A DNA stretch of 64,000 nt, taken from positions 58,551 to 122,550 of the forward strand of contig JAFSLL010000148.1 in NCBI GenBank assembly GCA_017448455.1. The letters are read 5' to 3'. The stretch is from Oscillospiraceae bacterium. Its GTDB lineage: Bacteria; Bacillota; Clostridia; Oscillospirales; Oscillospiraceae. The notes beneath the pieces were generated by a model. That model searched no databases. It saw nothing but the letters and a program-made list of their open reading frames with translations, and had not been told where the DNA came from. How positions within the stretch are numbered: position 1 is the stretch's first letter; each line of letters starts with the position of its first letter. Made by a program: the position numbers and the translations under genes. This document shows, one piece after another, positions 51,678-60,974 of this stretch.

Positions 51678-52733
51678 ATGAAAAAACAGATTCTTTCTTA
51701 CCTGATGATTGCCGTGTTCCTGCTTCTCTGCCTACTTCCATCCGTCGGGATACTGGTGACGGGTCCGTCCGCGATGCTCGCGAACGAAACCGCGCCGCGC
51801 ACCCCGCGCCTGCAGAGCCGGGACGGCAGCCTGAACATCGGTTTTCTGTCCGACGTGACAGATTATATGGAGTCACGATTCGCTTTCCGTCCGGTCTTCG
51901 TTACCGCGCGCTCCTTCCTCTATGAAAAGCTGCTCCGCAGTTCCGCGGAAGAGCAGGTTCTGCTCGGCAAAAACGGCCAGCTCCACTACAGCGCGACCGT
52001 TGACGACTTCTGCGGAGTCGGTATGTCCGACGCGGAACTGCGGACCGTTGCGGAGCACCTTGCCGCGATTCAGGACACAGTGGAAGCCAAGGGTTCCCTT
52101 TTCGTCTTTACAGTTGCCCCCAACCGCAACTCACTGCAGCCGGAAAACATGCCCGCTTCTTTTCGGGTCGACCACGAAAGTGCCAACTTCTCCCGCCTTC
52201 TGCCGATGCTGGAAGAATACGGCGTACATACGGTTGACCTGCATGCTCTGCTGAATCGGCAGAACCTCTATTATCTGACAGATTCCCACTGGACCGCGGA
52301 AGGCGCTGCCGTCGCGGCTGACGCGCTGCTTGCCGCCGTCGGCCGGGAAAGCCGTTATGCGGCCGGCCCCTTTGGAGAAGACGGGCTGCATGTGGGAGAT
52401 CTGTACCAGATGCTCTACCCGCTCGGGAAAGGGCGGGAGGCGGAAATCGTCTACACGCCCGGCTTCCGGCACGAGACCTCGTCCAATCCGCAGGGCGGAA
52501 ACGCGATCACCATTCGCACCACATGCTCCGAAGGTACGGGCAGCCTGTACTGCCGGAGGGATTCCTTCGGTATCTCTCTTTATCCTTACCTGGCGGATGC
52601 CTTTGAAACCGCGGAGTTCTCGCGCTCCGCCGACTACACGGTGGAGGCCTTCTCTGACATCGAAGCGGACGTTGTGATCCTGGAGATTGTGGAACGGAAC
52701 CTGTCCTCGCTCCTGGCCGCAGCTGCCAGCTGA
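51678..52733 (+). CDS. AlgX/DHHW-like SGNH acetyltransferase partner
   Basis: The 351-residue protein has an N-terminal signal anchor (residues 5-28) and an AlgX/AlgJ-type SGNH domain. The Asp and His are D202 and H204 (TDSHWT), and the nucleophile is S296 (RDSFG), the inverted order seen in DHHW proteins. It probably completes transfer of the acyl group supplied by the MBOAT protein to an envelope polysaccharide outside the membrane. A 5-nt gap to the MBOAT gene supports translational coupling. Confidence 0.85.
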   Translation: MKKQILSYLMIAVFLLLCLLPSVGILVTGPSAMLANETAPRTPRLQSRDGSLNIGFLSDVTDYMESRFAFRPVFVTARSFLYEKLLRSSAEEQVLLGKNGQLHYSATVDDFCGVGMSDAELRTVAEHLAAIQDTVEAKGSLFVFTVAPNRNSLQPENMPASFRVDHESANFSRLLPMLEEYGVHTVDLHALLNRQNLYYLTDSHWTAEGAAVAADALLAAVGRESRYAAGPFGEDGLHVGDLYQMLYPLGKGREAEIVYTPGFRHETSSNPQGGNAITIRTTCSEGTGSLYCRRDSFGISLYPYLADAFETAEFSRSADYTVEAFSDIEADVVILEIVERNLSSLLAAAAS

Positions 52734-52787
52734 TCTGCTGTTCTTTGGTTTTCACCATGCATTTTTATCCATACAGGAAGTGTCAAC

Positions 52788-53183
52788 ATGAAACGTAATC
52801 TGATTATTGCCCTGATCTGTCTGCTGTTCGCGCTGTTTCTCAACGGCTGCGGGAGCGACGCCGCCCCTGCCTCCGCCGCGGAGCAGCCGGCTGAAGAAAC
52901 CGCTGCGCCGACCGCGGCCCTTCCGGATGCCGTTCTGGAGCCGGAGGTTCCAGAGGAGGAGCCGGAGGAGAACCCGCTCTATGAAAAAGCCCTTACATTT
53001 GTGGATCAGCCGTTGGAAGACCTGATCGCTGAGATCGGTGAGCCGAATTCGTCCGAGTATGCCAGCAGCTGTCTGGTTGTCGGAGAAGACGGCGAGGATG
53101 GCATTCTGTATTATGACGGGTTCTTTGTCACGACCTATCGCCATGACGGCGCGGAGACAGTGATTGATGTCATCCCCAACTGA
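52788..53183 (+). CDS. Small lipoprotein, unknown function
   Basis: The 131-residue protein has a type II signal peptide ending in the lipobox LNGC at about residue 24, then a linker of Ala, Pro and Glu and a compact C-terminal domain (VDQPLEDLIAEIGEPN ... ILYYDGFFVTTYRHDG) that looks like a small SmpA/OmlA-type fold; the last point is a guess. It would be held at the outer face of the membrane. The next gene begins 17 nt before its stop, so all four genes of the cluster are coupled. Confidence 0.75.
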   Translation: MKRNLIIALICLLFALFLNGCGSDAAPASAAEQPAEETAAPTAALPDAVLEPEVPEEEPEENPLYEKALTFVDQPLEDLIAEIGEPNSSEYASSCLVVGEDGEDGILYYDGFFVTTYRHDGAETVIDVIPN

Positions 53184-54915
53184 AGAAATCCGCTCCCATC
53201 GCTCCCGACAGGAAAAGGCGCGGCGAAACAGGAGCGCGGATAACAGAGAGATCCGTCGTCCCGCAAGGCCCTCTTCAAGCGTTTCCCAGACAGAGGAGAG
53301 CATTCCCGATGTTCTGGCAGCCGCTGTCTCTGAACCCGCCGTGATGCAGGCTCCGCCTGCGAAGCGGAGAGGCGGAGTTTTCCGCTGGATTATTCTTGTT
53401 CTTCAGCTGATTCTTTTCGCCATCACCATCGCGGCGATCTGGCAGCTGAAAGAGCGCACGCAGCAGGCGACATTCGAGGTCCGCTATCTGGTTCCCGGGC
53501 GGGATGACATCGTCGAGTCTGTTTTCTTCGGCGATTCCGCCGCTCTGCACGAGCCGGTAGAGCTGGAGAATTATACCTTCCTGTACTGGGAAGATTCGGA
53601 AGGCAAACCGGAGGACCGGGCGGAGTTTCCGGTTTACCGGGATACGCTCTACACCGCGCGTTACGCGCTGAGCTTTGAGTCTGAAAAGCACATTCCCTAC
53701 CTGAGCACAGACGAGGCCGGTGTTCTCGACATTGAGGGACCGGTTACCGTGCGGGAGTTTGTCAACATTCTGTACACGCTGCTGGATACCGACCTGGTCG
53801 GAAAAGGAAAATTCCTGGACGTGGACAAGGAAGATGCCTGCTATAAGGCGGCGGCAACCCTGAAGGACCTCGGCGTATTGGAAGGCACCCGGCTCCATCC
53901 GGATGAGAATCTGTCCCGCGGAGATCTGCTGAAGCTCCTGAGCAAGTTCTTCCCCGCCAGCGACGAGCCCTGTGTGTTCATGGACATGACAGAAAACGAC
54001 GCCTATTATCCCTATTTCTGCACCGCCGTCGCGCAGGGCTGGATCGCCTCCGGGAAGCTGGTGCGCGCCAACGCCGTCACGGAGGTCACCAGAGGGGACT
54101 TTGCCCGCATCATGAACCATGTGCTCAAGCGCGACGCGACGCGGCACCTGAAGGATACCGATGTCGGAACCATCCTCGACGTACCGCCGACCAGCGACTA
54201 CTACGACGATGTGGTTGAGGCCGTCATCTCCCATGAATACCGCATGGAAAACGGCGTGGAAGTGTGGACCAAGAGCGAGGCCCTTCCGCTGCATGACCCC
54301 GGTTTCTTCTTTGCCGGCTGCAAGCTCCACTACATCGACGAGAACGGAGCCCCTGCCGCAAACACGACCATGCTGGGCCTCGACTTCAACAAGAACGGCG
54401 AAGTCACAAGCGGCGATCCGGAGCTGGACAAACGGCTCTGGGCCATCCTGGAAGAAACCATTGATCCGGACACCATGGAGCCGGAAGAGATGCTGCGCGC
54501 GGTCTATGACTATGTTGTCAAGAACTTTACCTATCGCTACGGAAAGATGATCGAGTACGGCGAAGAAGGCTGGGCAGCCCGGGAAGCCACCCGGATGCTG
54601 GACAACGGCGCCGGAAACTGTTACTGTTTCGCCTCCCTGTTCTATGAGCTTGCGCGCTTTGTCGGCTATGACGCCAAGATCTACAGCGGCAGGGTCTACG
54701 GCGAACAGTATGAATTCCGGGATGAAGAGGGTGATCCCGTCTACTCCCCGCAGGGCTACACGCCGCACGGCTGGGTGGAGATCGAGTTTGACGGCATCCC
54801 TTACATCTTCGACACCGAATATGAATACCGCAGCGGCGGATATCTGCAGATGTTCAAGCGCGGCGAACACGCACGCGCCCAGTTCGGATATCTGAAAGCA
54901 CCGCCGGAAGAATAA
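53167..54915 (+). CDS. Membrane-anchored SLH-like and transglutaminase-like protein
   Basis: The protein has about 582 residues. A basic, disordered N-terminus (to residue 65) precedes one membrane helix at about 72-92, so most of the protein lies outside the cell. Residues about 190-330 resemble S-layer homology repeats (VTREFVNIL ... LSRGDLLKLLSKF ... VTRGDFARIM). The C-terminal transglutaminase-like domain has the triad Cys in GAGNCYCFAS, His in TPHGWVEI and Asp in YIFDTEY. It may cleave or crosslink envelope peptides. It is the last gene of the MBOAT cluster and ends in a bidirectional terminator. Confidence 0.85.
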   Translation: MSSPTEEIRSHRSRQEKARRNRSADNREIRRPARPSSSVSQTEESIPDVLAAAVSEPAVMQAPPAKRRGGVFRWIILVLQLILFAITIAAIWQLKERTQQATFEVRYLVPGRDDIVESVFFGDSAALHEPVELENYTFLYWEDSEGKPEDRAEFPVYRDTLYTARYALSFESEKHIPYLSTDEAGVLDIEGPVTVREFVNILYTLLDTDLVGKGKFLDVDKEDACYKAAATLKDLGVLEGTRLHPDENLSRGDLLKLLSKFFPASDEPCVFMDMTENDAYYPYFCTAVAQGWIASGKLVRANAVTEVTRGDFARIMNHVLKRDATRHLKDTDVGTILDVPPTSDYYDDVVEAVISHEYRMENGVEVWTKSEALPLHDPGFFFAGCKLHYIDENGAPAANTTMLGLDFNKNGEVTSGDPELDKRLWAILEETIDPDTMEPEEMLRAVYDYVVKNFTYRYGKMIEYGEEGWAAREATRMLDNGAGNCYCFASLFYELARFVGYDAKIYSGRVYGEQYEFRDEEGDPVYSPQGYTPHGWVEIEFDGIPYIFDTEYEYRSGGYLQMFKRGEHARAQFGYLKAPPEE

Positions 54916-54945
54916 AACAGGGGCTGTAAAAGCCCCTGTTTTATT
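54911..54945. terminator. Bidirectional terminator containing both stop codons
   Basis: AATAAAACAGGGGCT and AGCCCCTGTTTTATT are perfect 15-nt arms around GTAAA. The stop of the transglutaminase gene (54913-54915) and that of malQ (54941-54943) lie inside the arms, so one hairpin serves both converging transcripts. Confidence 0.9.
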
Positions 54946-56470
54946 CTTCCGATGCCTCAGGCTCTTCCGCCTGCGGCTTTCTTTTTTCCATCCGGCAGTA
55001 CGTCTCCGTATAGCCCCGGAGTTTTGCCGCCAGCTCGCTGTCCGCGGCTCCCGGGAGCATCCGCCACTGCCAGTGTCCGCTGTCCGTGCCGGGTGTGTTC
55101 ATCCGGGCGTCACCGCCGAGCTCCAGAAGATCCTGCATCTGAGCCACAAACAGTCGGGAGGCGGTAGCCATTCCGGTGCGGATCATACCCCAGCACCAGC
55201 CTTCGCCGGATGTGATGTGCATATAGCGGCTGGCGTAGCTGTGGTCTTTTCGGCTGAGCGTCTTCAGCCAGCCGTGAACAGGTTCGTTGTCGTGCGTACC
55301 GATATAGCAGGTGCTGTTCTCCTGGCAGCGATGCGGAATATGATCTGCCTCACTGTCAGAGTAGAACCCGAACTCCAGAACCTTCATTCTCGGAAGTCCG
55401 GAATCCTTCAACAGCTTATCCACCGCCGCCGTCGTATAACCCAGATCTTCCGCAATGAATTCGGTTTCGTTGAACCAGCTTGTCAGCACGCCGACAAGCG
55501 CCATGCCGGGGCCGGTACGCCAGCGCCCGTTCTTCGCTGTCTTCTCCCCGAAGGGAACTGCCCAGTAGCTCTCCAGGCCGCGGAAATGGTCGATCCGAAT
55601 GACATCGTAGAGCTTCACGATTCCCTCGATCCGACGGATCCACCAGCCGAAGCCGTCCTCTTTCATGCGGTCCCAGTTGTAGAGCGGATTCCCCCAGAGC
55701 TGGCCGTCATCGTTGAAGTCATCCGGCGGAACTCCCGAGACTTCCTGCGGATATCCGTCCGCGTTCAGCTGGAAAAACTGCGGCTCGGCCCAGATGTCCG
55801 CGGAGTCCATCGCGACATAGATCGGAATATCCCCGATGAAGAGAATGCCCTTCTCTTTGGCATACTGTTTTAATGCTTTCCACTGACGGAAAAACAGGAA
55901 TTGGACAAAACGGTAGAAGTCGATCTCCTCCCGCAGCTGTTCCGTGTAGCGTCTGACCGCGTCGGGGCGATGATTGCGGATCTCCCTGTCCGGCCACTCC
56001 TGCCAGCTGCGCATCCCAAAGAAGCCTTTGACCGCCATAAAAAGCGCATAGTTTGACAGCCAGGAATCATTCTCTCTGCAGAATGCCTCGAAAGCCTCCC
56101 GAAGCGGCTCTCTTCCCCTCTCGAAAGCGAGACGAAGCAGTGGAAATCTTCCCTCGTAGAGCTTTCCGTAATCCACGCGGGCCGGATTGTCGCCCCAGTC
56201 ACGGCTTTGGATCTCTTCCGTCGACAGCAGGCCCTCTTCCGCCAGCAGATCCAGATCAATCAGATACGGATTTCCGGCAAAACTGGAGAAAGACTGATAA
56301 GGGCTGTCTCCGTAGCTGGTCGGGCCCAGCGGAAGCAGCTGCCAGTATTTCTGACCAGCATCCGCGAGGAAATCTACAAACGAAAAGGCTTCTTTTCCCA
56401 TCGTGCCCACACCGTAGGGGGACGGGAGTGATGTCATCGGCATCAGCACGCCGCTTGAACGTTTTATCAT
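54941..56470 (-). CDS. malQ: 4-alpha-glucanotransferase (amylomaltase)
   Basis: The 509-residue GH77 enzyme has the family segments GVLMPMTSLPSPYGVGTMG at the start, the nucleophile Asp in IRIDHFRGLESYW, the acid/base Glu in FIAEDLGY, and the third carboxylate in YIGTHDNEPVHGW. It moves maltodextrin chains between acceptors and releases glucose. It follows the maltodextrin permease genes by 51 nt and completes the operon. The C-terminus has a Glu-rich tail (QAEEPEASEE). Confidence 0.95.
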   Translation of the reverse strand: MIKRSSGVLMPMTSLPSPYGVGTMGKEAFSFVDFLADAGQKYWQLLPLGPTSYGDSPYQSFSSFAGNPYLIDLDLLAEEGLLSTEEIQSRDWGDNPARVDYGKLYEGRFPLLRLAFERGREPLREAFEAFCRENDSWLSNYALFMAVKGFFGMRSWQEWPDREIRNHRPDAVRRYTEQLREEIDFYRFVQFLFFRQWKALKQYAKEKGILFIGDIPIYVAMDSADIWAEPQFFQLNADGYPQEVSGVPPDDFNDDGQLWGNPLYNWDRMKEDGFGWWIRRIEGIVKLYDVIRIDHFRGLESYWAVPFGEKTAKNGRWRTGPGMALVGVLTSWFNETEFIAEDLGYTTAAVDKLLKDSGLPRMKVLEFGFYSDSEADHIPHRCQENSTCYIGTHDNEPVHGWLKTLSRKDHSYASRYMHITSGEGWCWGMIRTGMATASRLFVAQMQDLLELGGDARMNTPGTDSGHWQWRMLPGAADSELAAKLRGYTETYCRMEKRKPQAEEPEASEE

Positions 56471-56521
56471 CGGATTTATTCTCTTCTTTCCGCTCCCTCA
56501 GATGAGAGCCTGAATAACGGG

Positions 56522-57364
56522 TTATCCCTTGACTGCGCCTGCAGCCACACCCTTAATAATGTATTTCTGGCAGAAAATGTAGACAATGATAATCGGTATG
56601 ATGCTCAGCATAATAACCGCCATGGTCGCGCCGAGGTCAACACTGCCGTAACTGCCTTTCAGATACTGCACATGGATGGGAATTGTCATATATTTGGTGC
56701 GGTCCAAAACCAGATAAGGAAGCAGATAGTCGTTCCATACCCACATGGTCTCCAGGATGCCGACCGAAATCAGGGTTGGCTTCAGCATGGGGAGCACCAC
56801 CAGGAAGAAGGTGCGCACCGGGCCGCATCCATCGATTGCCGCCGCTTCCTCAATCTCCAGCGGCAGACCTTTTACAAAGCCCACAAACATGAAGATGGCG
56901 AGCCCGGCACCGAATCCAAGATAGACAATCGGGATGGTCCAGGGTGTGTTCAGCTTCAGATTATCCGCCGTAAACGTCAGCGTAAACATGACCATCTGGA
57001 AGGGCACGATCATCGAAAAGAGGCAGAGATAGTAAAAGATTTTGGAAACCGTGCTGTTCACGCGGGCAATGTACCAGGCGCTCATCGACGTGAACAGCAG
57101 GATCAGGAACACGGATGCCACCGTAATAAAGAGGCTGTATCCCACCGATTTCAGAAATGGATAGTTGCCAAAGGTCATTCCTTTTATGTAGTTGCTGAAC
57201 CCGACAAAGCTCTCCTCCGTCGGAAGCGCAAAGGCGTCCGTATTGATCGACGCATTGGACTTAAAGGAGTTTATAACGACCTGCAGGATCGGGAAAATCC
57301 AGACCAGACACAGCAGGATAAAGATCACTGTCAGGACTTTGCTGGCGGTTGAATATTTGCTCAT
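56522..57364 (-). CDS. Carbohydrate ABC transporter permease, MalG type
   Basis: The 280-residue protein has six membrane helices and the EAA loop with EIEEAAAIDGCGPVRTFFLVVLPMLKPT, which docks the ATPase. The ATG at 57364 shares one base with the stop of the MalF-type gene (TAATG), so translation is coupled. No ATPase gene is in the operon; a shared MsmX-type ATPase encoded elsewhere is likely, as is common in Bacillota. Confidence 0.93.
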   Translation of the reverse strand: MSKYSTASKVLTVIFILLCLVWIFPILQVVINSFKSNASINTDAFALPTEESFVGFSNYIKGMTFGNYPFLKSVGYSLFITVASVFLILLFTSMSAWYIARVNSTVSKIFYYLCLFSMIVPFQMVMFTLTFTADNLKLNTPWTIPIVYLGFGAGLAIFMFVGFVKGLPLEIEEAAAIDGCGPVRTFFLVVLPMLKPTLISVGILETMWVWNDYLLPYLVLDRTKYMTIPIHVQYLKGSYGSVDLGATMAVIMLSIIPIIIVYIFCQKYIIKGVAAGAVKG

Positions 57365-58275
57365 TACTGCTGTACCTCCTTACTGCGTGTTGCCGTCTGC
57401 TGGGCAATGGCGAGAACCGCCACCAGAATAAAGAACACCACTGCTTTCGCCTGCGCGGCACCGTGCCAGTTCTTCGAAATGTTATAGGTCGAGTAGATGT
57501 TCAGCGCCAGCAGTTCTGTCATATTCACCTTCGCGCCGTTCATGATGACCTGCGGCGCTCCGCCGGTCAGCGCGAGGTTCTGGTCAAACAGTTTGAAAGA
57601 GTTCGTCAGCGTCAGGAATGTGCAGATGGTGATCGACGGCATCACATTGGGAATAATCACCTTTGTCAGCGTCTGCCAGCCCGTGGCGCCGTCAATTTTT
57701 GCCGCCTCCAGCATATCGCCCGGAACAGACTGTAAACCGGCAATATAGATAATCATCATATAGCCGATCTGCTGCCAGGCAACCAGAATAACAAGCCCCC
57801 AGAAGCCATAGGTCGCGTTCGCCGTGAGATAGGTGCTGTAGCGCTTCAGAATGGCATCAAAAATCATTGCCCAGATATAGCCAAGGACAACGCCGCCGAT
57901 GAGATTCGGCATGAAGAAGACCGTGCGGAAAAGATTGGCTCCGCGCATCTTCTGGGTCAGGGCATAAGCAATGAAAAAGGCGAAAACATTGATGAGCACA
58001 ATAGACACAACGGCGAAGCCCGCGGTGTTCCAGAAGGCATGTGTAAAGCCCGCGTCACCGAATGCCTTGACATAGTTGGAAATGCCTACCCATTTGGCAT
58101 CCCTGGGCGTGTTGAAATTGCAGAAGGACAGATAAATCCCCTGAATGAACGGCCAGATAAATCCAATTACAAAGCACAGGAAAGTCGGCAGGATAAACAG
58201 TGGGAACCACCGCTGGATCGGACGGCGGATCAGGACACTGTTGACGATCGTATCGTCATGTTTCTTTTTCCGCAA
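57364..58275 (-). CDS. Carbohydrate ABC transporter permease, MalF/UgpA type
   Basis: The 303-residue protein has six helices and an EAA loop (DMLEAAKIDGATGWQTLTKVIIPNVMPS). The start is read as TTG at 58275, six nt after GAGAGGAG; longer in-frame readings enter the hairpin region and lack a ribosome site. It pairs with the MalG-type permease just downstream to form the channel for the sugar delivered by the binding protein. Confidence 0.9.
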   Translation of the reverse strand: MRKKKHDDTIVNSVLIRRPIQRWFPLFILPTFLCFVIGFIWPFIQGIYLSFCNFNTPRDAKWVGISNYVKAFGDAGFTHAFWNTAGFAVVSIVLINVFAFFIAYALTQKMRGANLFRTVFFMPNLIGGVVLGYIWAMIFDAILKRYSTYLTANATYGFWGLVILVAWQQIGYMMIIYIAGLQSVPGDMLEAAKIDGATGWQTLTKVIIPNVMPSITICTFLTLTNSFKLFDQNLALTGGAPQVIMNGAKVNMTELLALNIYSTYNISKNWHGAAQAKAVVFFILVAVLAIAQQTATRSKEVQQ

Positions 58276-58370
58276 GATAATCTCCTCTCTTTCATCTGTT
58301 CTAATCTGTTTTGCACAGAGGAAAGCCTCTTCTCTTCCCGCGGAGGAGCTTTCCTGCATGCGAAACAGAC

Positions 58371-58398
58371 GCGAGGACGGGCAGAAGCCCGCCCTCGC
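58371..58398 (-). other. Intercistronic hairpin between binding protein and permease genes
   Basis: GCGAGGACGGGC pairs with GCCCGCCCTCGC (one G-U) around AGAA. On the minus strand no T run follows. A stable hairpin after a binding protein gene usually protects its mRNA and raises its amount over the permeases. Confidence 0.6.
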
Positions 58399-58423
58399 AT
58401 ATCTTTTTTGTTAAAACCGAGGA

Positions 58424-59776
58424 TCAGCCGTTGACCGTGTTGTATTCAATGGCCCAGCCATCAACAAACGCAGTTACGACATCCGCCCAGTTGGCATCGC
58501 TCTGATCAGCAGAGTACTTGGCAAGAGCATCCACCATGCCCGCGCGCCAGCTGTCCACATTCGGGGTATAGTTGAACGCCCAGGTCACAGCATATTTGCC
58601 TGCCGCAAGCAGTTCGGAAGCGGCGGCGGAAAAGCCGTTCGCGGATTCCGGAGCTGCTTTGAAGGGGATGTCACCGATGCTGCAGAGCGTCTGAATGCCG
58701 ACATCGGAGGTTACACACCAGTACAGGAAGTCGAGGGTCGCCTTCTGATCGGCCTCAGAAACCTTCGCGTTCACCGCGAGGCAGTTTTCTGTGCCGGAGC
58801 AGAGGCCCGCATCTTCTTCTCCGTCAACACCGCAGTAAATGGGGATCATGGTGATGTCATCGGGATTCAGGCCAAAGTTGTCAACCATTGCGCTCCATTC
58901 CCAGGTGCCGTTCTGATAGAAGGCCGCTTTCCCTTCGCCGAATTCCGCTTCCGCCTGGTCGCCGGTAGCAGAGGTCAGGGAGGTCTTCTCCGCAGCGGAA
59001 TCATTGATATACAGATCCCAGATCATGCGATAGTTGTTGAGATACGCACCGGTAACGGTGGCAGGCTGCATGGTCACGCCATCATCGCGGAACTCATAGA
59101 AGAGAGGCATGTTGGTCAGGTGACCGGAGAAGCGCCAGCTGGAAGAACCGTCAAGACCGGCAGAGGTAAAGGCGTCGAAACCCAGTTCATCTGCGCGCGC
59201 ATGGATGTCGTCGGCGACAGCCTTCAGAGACTCAAAATTGGTGATTTCATCCAGGGAGTGACCGGCCTGCTCCAGCAGCGCCTTGTTGACAATGATGCCA
59301 AAGCTTTCATAGATCCAGCCGATCGCCTTGGTCTCGCCCGCTTCGTTCTTCAGGTTGAAGTCCGTGGTGGTCAGCTCGCCCATGACATCGCTGCCGTCGA
59401 GCACCAGCGCGTAATCATCCCAGTCCACAAGTGCGGCATTGTTGCCGATGTTGAACAGGGTCGGGGCTTCAGACTTTGCCATCTCCGCAGTCAGGGTATC
59501 GGAATAGGTACCGGAGGCAGCGGTAACAATTTTGGTAGGAACGCCTGTCTCAGCCTGATAGGCCGCAGCGAGTTCCTGCAGCGCTGTGTCGGCTTCCGGC
59601 TTCATATTCAGCCAGTATACTCTGCCGGCTGCTGCCGGGGCTGCTGCTTCCGCAGCGGGAGCTTCTGCCTCTGCTGCCGGGGCTGCTTCCGAGGCGGCCG
59701 GTGCAGAAGAGCTGCCACAGGCTGCCAAGGCAAATACCATGACCAGAGCAAGAAGCAATGCGATGATCTTTTTCAT
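58424..59776 (-). CDS. ABC transporter sugar-binding lipoprotein, MalE type
   Basis: The 450-residue protein has a type II signal (MKKIIALLLALVMVFALAAC, lipobox LAAC), then a spacer of Ala, Pro and Glu, and a large binding domain of the family 1 type with KAAFYQNGTWEWSAM and a Trp-rich C-terminus. It captures a maltodextrin or related oligosaccharide outside the membrane, given its place before MalF/G-type permeases and malQ. The ATG at 59776 follows AAAAGGAGAAAAAAC. A longer frame upstream lies in the LacI gene's end and is not real. Confidence 0.92.
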   Translation of the reverse strand: MKKIIALLLALVMVFALAACGSSSAPAASEAAPAAEAEAPAAEAAAPAAAGRVYWLNMKPEADTALQELAAAYQAETGVPTKIVTAASGTYSDTLTAEMAKSEAPTLFNIGNNAALVDWDDYALVLDGSDVMGELTTTDFNLKNEAGETKAIGWIYESFGIIVNKALLEQAGHSLDEITNFESLKAVADDIHARADELGFDAFTSAGLDGSSSWRFSGHLTNMPLFYEFRDDGVTMQPATVTGAYLNNYRMIWDLYINDSAAEKTSLTSATGDQAEAEFGEGKAAFYQNGTWEWSAMVDNFGLNPDDITMIPIYCGVDGEEDAGLCSGTENCLAVNAKVSEADQKATLDFLYWCVTSDVGIQTLCSIGDIPFKAAPESANGFSAAASELLAAGKYAVTWAFNYTPNVDSWRAGMVDALAKYSADQSDANWADVVTAFVDGWAIEYNTVNG

Positions 59777-59846
59777 GTTTTTTCTCCTTTTCATTTTTCC
59801 TTGCTGTGCAAGGTGATTTGTATTTTCAGGCCGGACGGCCGGAAAA

Positions 59847-60860
59847 TCAGATTGAACGGACAGAAGCACCTTCGCGGAGCTTTGTCTCCAGCAGTTTATG
59901 ACGGAAATACGCCGGATCCCGCAGCATGTTGGCAAGAATCCGAACGGTCTCCTTCCCCATTTCCTCTGCCGGCTGGACCATCGTTGTCAGTGTCGGAATG
60001 GCATATTCCGAGACGGCGAGGCCATCGATCGCGATAACGGAAACATCCTCGGGAACGTGAAGTCCGTGATCCTCCAAGGCTTTTATCGCTGCCATCCCCG
60101 CAGTATCTGACAGGGTAAACAGCGCGGTAAAGTCCTTTGTGCGTTCGATCAGACGGCATACCCCCTGATAGATATCTGCCATCTCGAAACCGCCACCGGT
60201 TTCCTCGAGCAGCTCGGGATTTGGTTGGATGCCGTTATTCTCCAGCGCCGCACAGAAGCCCCTGTAGCGCAGTTCGCTGATCGAGCGATCCCCGGTACCG
60301 GGCAGCACTGCCGCAATCGACCGGTGTCCGCGCCTGATCAGTTCTTCCACCGCACGAAATGCCGTCTGATAGTCATCTATGGAAACGGAAGAATAAGCCT
60401 GCTCTTCCAAACTTCCAAAACAGTTTGTGAAGCTGCAGCAGACATAAGGAACCGTTACCGTCGTCAGCTCTGTCGGCCTGTAATCAAAACGACCGCCCAG
60501 AAAAATCAGCCCCCGGAGCTTTTTCTCCCTTTCCAGGACAGCCCCCGCCTTGACTTCATCCGCATCCGTATCGATATAATGGAGCACCATGGTATATCCA
60601 CACCGCTCAATTTCCGTTGATATTGCTTTCAGAACTGCAGAGAAGAACAAATTCCCCGTTCCGCGCACAACAACCCCAATGGCATCCGATCGGGTTCGAA
60701 CCAGGTCTCTGGCGCTGTTATTCGGGACATAGGAGCAGCGCTCCACCTCGTCCAGTACCTTTTGCCGAACTTCCTGGCTCACATCGGGATGATGATTCAG
60801 AACGCGTGAAACCGTGCTTACACTCACGCCACAGTTTCTGGCAATGTCTTTGATCGTCAT
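59847..60860 (-). CDS. LacI family regulator of the maltodextrin operon
   Basis: The 337-residue protein begins with the LacI helix-turn-helix MTIKDIARNCGVSVSTVSRVL and a hinge region, followed by a sugar-binding core typical of the MalR type. It stands first in the operon, 70 nt before the binding protein gene. A consensus promoter with a GAAACGTTTC-type double operator lies upstream, so it probably represses its own transcript and the operon until maltodextrin is present. Confidence 0.93.
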   Translation of the reverse strand: MTIKDIARNCGVSVSTVSRVLNHHPDVSQEVRQKVLDEVERCSYVPNNSARDLVRTRSDAIGVVVRGTGNLFFSAVLKAISTEIERCGYTMVLHYIDTDADEVKAGAVLEREKKLRGLIFLGGRFDYRPTELTTVTVPYVCCSFTNCFGSLEEQAYSSVSIDDYQTAFRAVEELIRRGHRSIAAVLPGTGDRSISELRYRGFCAALENNGIQPNPELLEETGGGFEMADIYQGVCRLIERTKDFTALFTLSDTAGMAAIKALEDHGLHVPEDVSVIAIDGLAVSEYAIPTLTTMVQPAEEMGKETVRILANMLRDPAYFRHKLLETKLREGASVRSI

Positions 60861-60940
60861 GGCCTTTCACCTGTTCCAACAACAGCCACCCGGCACGGGC
60901 ATCCTGCACAAATCGCGAAAATACCCTCGGAAGTTGTATC

Positions 60941-60964
60941 GGAAACGTTTCTGGTAACGTTTCC
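60941..60964. promoter_or_regulatory. Double LacI-type operator
   Basis: GGAAACGTTTC and GGTAACGTTTCC lie side by side; the first contains the perfect palindrome GAAACGTTTC. The outer halves also pair (GGAAACGTT with AACGTTTCC). It lies just after the transcription start of the LacI gene. Confidence 0.75.
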
Positions 60965-60974
60965 AGTCGCATAC

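Noticed and set aside
53275-54870. A 531-codon minus-strand frame
   Set aside because: It is antisense to the transglutaminase gene, whose triad and coupling are convincing.
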